A stretch of DNA of 26,200 nt from positions 1 to 26,200 of the forward strand of contig CAKSJU010000019.1 in assembly GCA_934463455.1 (NCBI GenBank), read 5' to 3'. Positions 24,957-26,200 of this stretch are shown piece after piece (position 1 is the first letter of the stretch; the number at the start of each line of letters is the position of its first letter). Origin of the DNA: an uncultured Clostridia bacterium. Its GTDB lineage: Bacteria; Bacillota; Clostridia; UBA1381. The notes beneath the pieces were generated by a model. That model made no database searches and was not told where the DNA came from. It worked only from the letters and a program-made list of their open reading frames with translations. Both the position numbers and the translations under genes were made by a program.

Positions 24957-26200
24957 ATGAAGAAAAGAATTATTTCTGCTTTATGTTCGTTAAGCATGCT
25001 TTGTTCAGGAATAATTGCACCGCTTACGGGAAGCACTGCAAGTGCCGCGGCAACAGATGTATCGCAATATCGTACATATAGCAGCACAGCAATGGAGAAA
25101 AATTCGGGAACATATGTCCAGACAGAAGATGGGTATAACTTTACAGGCACATGTGTTGCAAGTGCAGGTTCCACAAACCACTTTGCAAGCATAAACTTGG
25201 CAGTGAACAAAAAGGAACCGGGCATAAGAGCAAAGGTAAGTGCTGATAAAACATATGCCCATATTGGATTTAATGTTGCCAACAGTGACAAAGATAATGA
25301 CGTGCTTTATATCCGCTCTCAAGACAACACTGCAAAAGATACAAGGGTAAATACGAAAACAGAATTATCGAAAACAGACCTTTCTGATTATAGAATTGAT
25401 TTGTACTTCAGTTTGGCAGATTGCTCGTATTCTCTTTATGTAGATTCCAAGAAAGTAAAAACCGGCACTATTTTCAGAACCGGCGCTACTTCGGCAAAGA
25501 GGATATTGTTTACAATGATTGGAAGTACAGAATATGAAATTTCTTTTTCCGATGTTATCTATGAATTGTATTCCAACAGCGCAAACTTGCAGGATATTAT
25601 AGCGGCAACATTGCCTTCAAATTTAAATCATGAGCTTTGGACTGTATCGGGCATAGACGGGGATGATTATTTAGGCACTCCTTTTGCATGGAATAACAGT
25701 GTGGAAGTATTGCCGGGCAATAACAATGATGGCTATATCATTAAAGCTGCACCGAGTGATTCGGGAAAGAAAACTCCTTCGGGTTATGGCTATTGGTTAG
25801 GTAATGGTGCTAAAGTAGCGCTTGACCGTGATCAAAATAATGACTCTGTAATTCATCAGCACTTTACGCTTATTCCGAATGTATCTGACGGAAATCTCGG
25901 AACTATCGGTATAAGAGGTAATGACGGATACGAGTATGGTTATGTTGAGATTAGTAATGATGACTTTGTTAACGGTCGTGAATATGGAATGGATATTCTT
26001 ATTAATAACAAAGATTTTAAATATTATATCTTGGCAGACGGTCAGCTTAAAGGTAAGGAAACAATCTATGAGAAAAGAAGCCCGCTTTGGGGTATTGTCT
26101 ATGGATTTAGACAGCTTGGCGAAGATACTATGATAATCAAGGATGTTACAACAACCAAGTACGATCCTACAGTATCATTGGATGCTAAGCTTGCCGAACT
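24957..26200 (+). CDS. Secreted beta-sandwich protein, paralogue of 16065 product (cut by window end)
   Basis: Open to the window end (414 codons seen). Signal peptide at about 1-31: MKKRIISALCSLSMLCSGII, then an Ala-rich cleavage site near STASAAATD. Two concanavalin-like units are seen, at about 45-200 and 210-400. Unit 1 has YRIDLYFSLADCSYSLYVDS and a later GSTEYEISFSDVIYELY. Unit 2 has YGMDILINNKDFKYYIL and PLWGIVYGFRQLGEDTMIIK. Unit 2 closely follows the second unit of the 513-residue secreted protein (YNVDLIIGSRDYDYYLL and EKDDTMIIKNPVTTLYK), showing common descent. No catalytic motif seen. The start is chosen because the signal peptide begins there. Whether SLH repeats follow beyond the window is unknown. 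The gene probably belongs to the same surface system. Confidence 0.8.
   Translation, partial: MKKRIISALCSLSMLCSGIIAPLTGSTASAAATDVSQYRTYSSTAMEKNSGTYVQTEDGYNFTGTCVASAGSTNHFASINLAVNKKEPGIRAKVSADKTYAHIGFNVANSDKDNDVLYIRSQDNTAKDTRVNTKTELSKTDLSDYRIDLYFSLADCSYSLYVDSKKVKTGTIFRTGATSAKRILFTMIGSTEYEISFSDVIYELYSNSANLQDIIAATLPSNLNHELWTVSGIDGDDYLGTPFAWNNSVEVLPGNNNDGYIIKAAPSDSGKKTPSGYGYWLGNGAKVALDRDQNNDSVIHQHFTLIPNVSDGNLGTIGIRGNDGYEYGYVEISNDDFVNGREYGMDILINNKDFKYYILADGQLKGKETIYEKRSPLWGIVYGFRQLGEDTMIIKDVTTTKYDPTVSLDAKLAE

Noticed and set aside
1..26200. CRISPR array, tRNA or rRNA genes
   Set aside because: No regularly spaced direct repeats, cloverleaf-type sequence or rRNA-like stretch was seen on either strand.

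Overview
The window looks like chromosomal DNA from a low-GC, Gram-positive Bacillota of the class Clostridia, probably an uncultured carbohydrate-degrading gut or rumen type. The basis is AT-rich sequence, strong purine-rich Shine-Dalgarno sites, consensus sigma-A promoters, TTG starts, a lipoprotein transporter component and S-layer-homology (SLH) surface proteins. The genus is not determined.

Layout. Positions 155-7110 are all on the minus strand: a GH88-type unsaturated glucuronyl hydrolase, a sugar isomerase/epimerase-like TIM barrel, a D-2-hydroxyacid dehydrogenase, the remains of a small exported protein, a metallophosphoesterase and a large membrane-anchored AraC-family regulator. Positions 7382-24259 are all on the plus strand. 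A GDPD-family phosphodiesterase is followed by a 1396-residue secreted heparinase II/III-type lyase. Then comes a tight seven-gene operon: two LplB/YtcP-type permeases, a lipoprotein solute-binding protein, two secreted beta-sandwich proteins and two SLH proteins. The stretch 24260-24956 has no intact gene; it holds a promoter-like element and a truncated IS110-family transposase remnant. A second copy of the secreted beta-sandwich gene starts at 24957 and runs off the window end.

How it fits together (inference). This resembles a Gram-positive polysaccharide utilisation locus for a uronic-acid-containing glycan. The secreted lyase would cut the polymer and leave unsaturated uronyl ends. Surface proteins may hold substrate or enzyme near the envelope. 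The ABC transporter would import oligosaccharides. The cytoplasmic GH88 would remove the unsaturated uronic acid, and the isomerase-like protein and dehydrogenase would process monomers. Cytoplasmic GDPD and metallophosphoesterase genes hint that the glycan may also carry phosphodiester or phosphate groups.

The clearest regulatory signal is a 17-bp sequence, AAGTTTTGATAGTTGAA. It is identical in front of the GDPD/lyase genes and in front of the transporter operon, and each time it overlaps the -35 box of a promoter with a 17-bp spacer. A degenerate third copy lies at 24290. It is a good candidate for the binding site of the divergent AraC-type regulator. The least explained part is the set of four co-transcribed secreted/SLH proteins plus the downstream paralogue.
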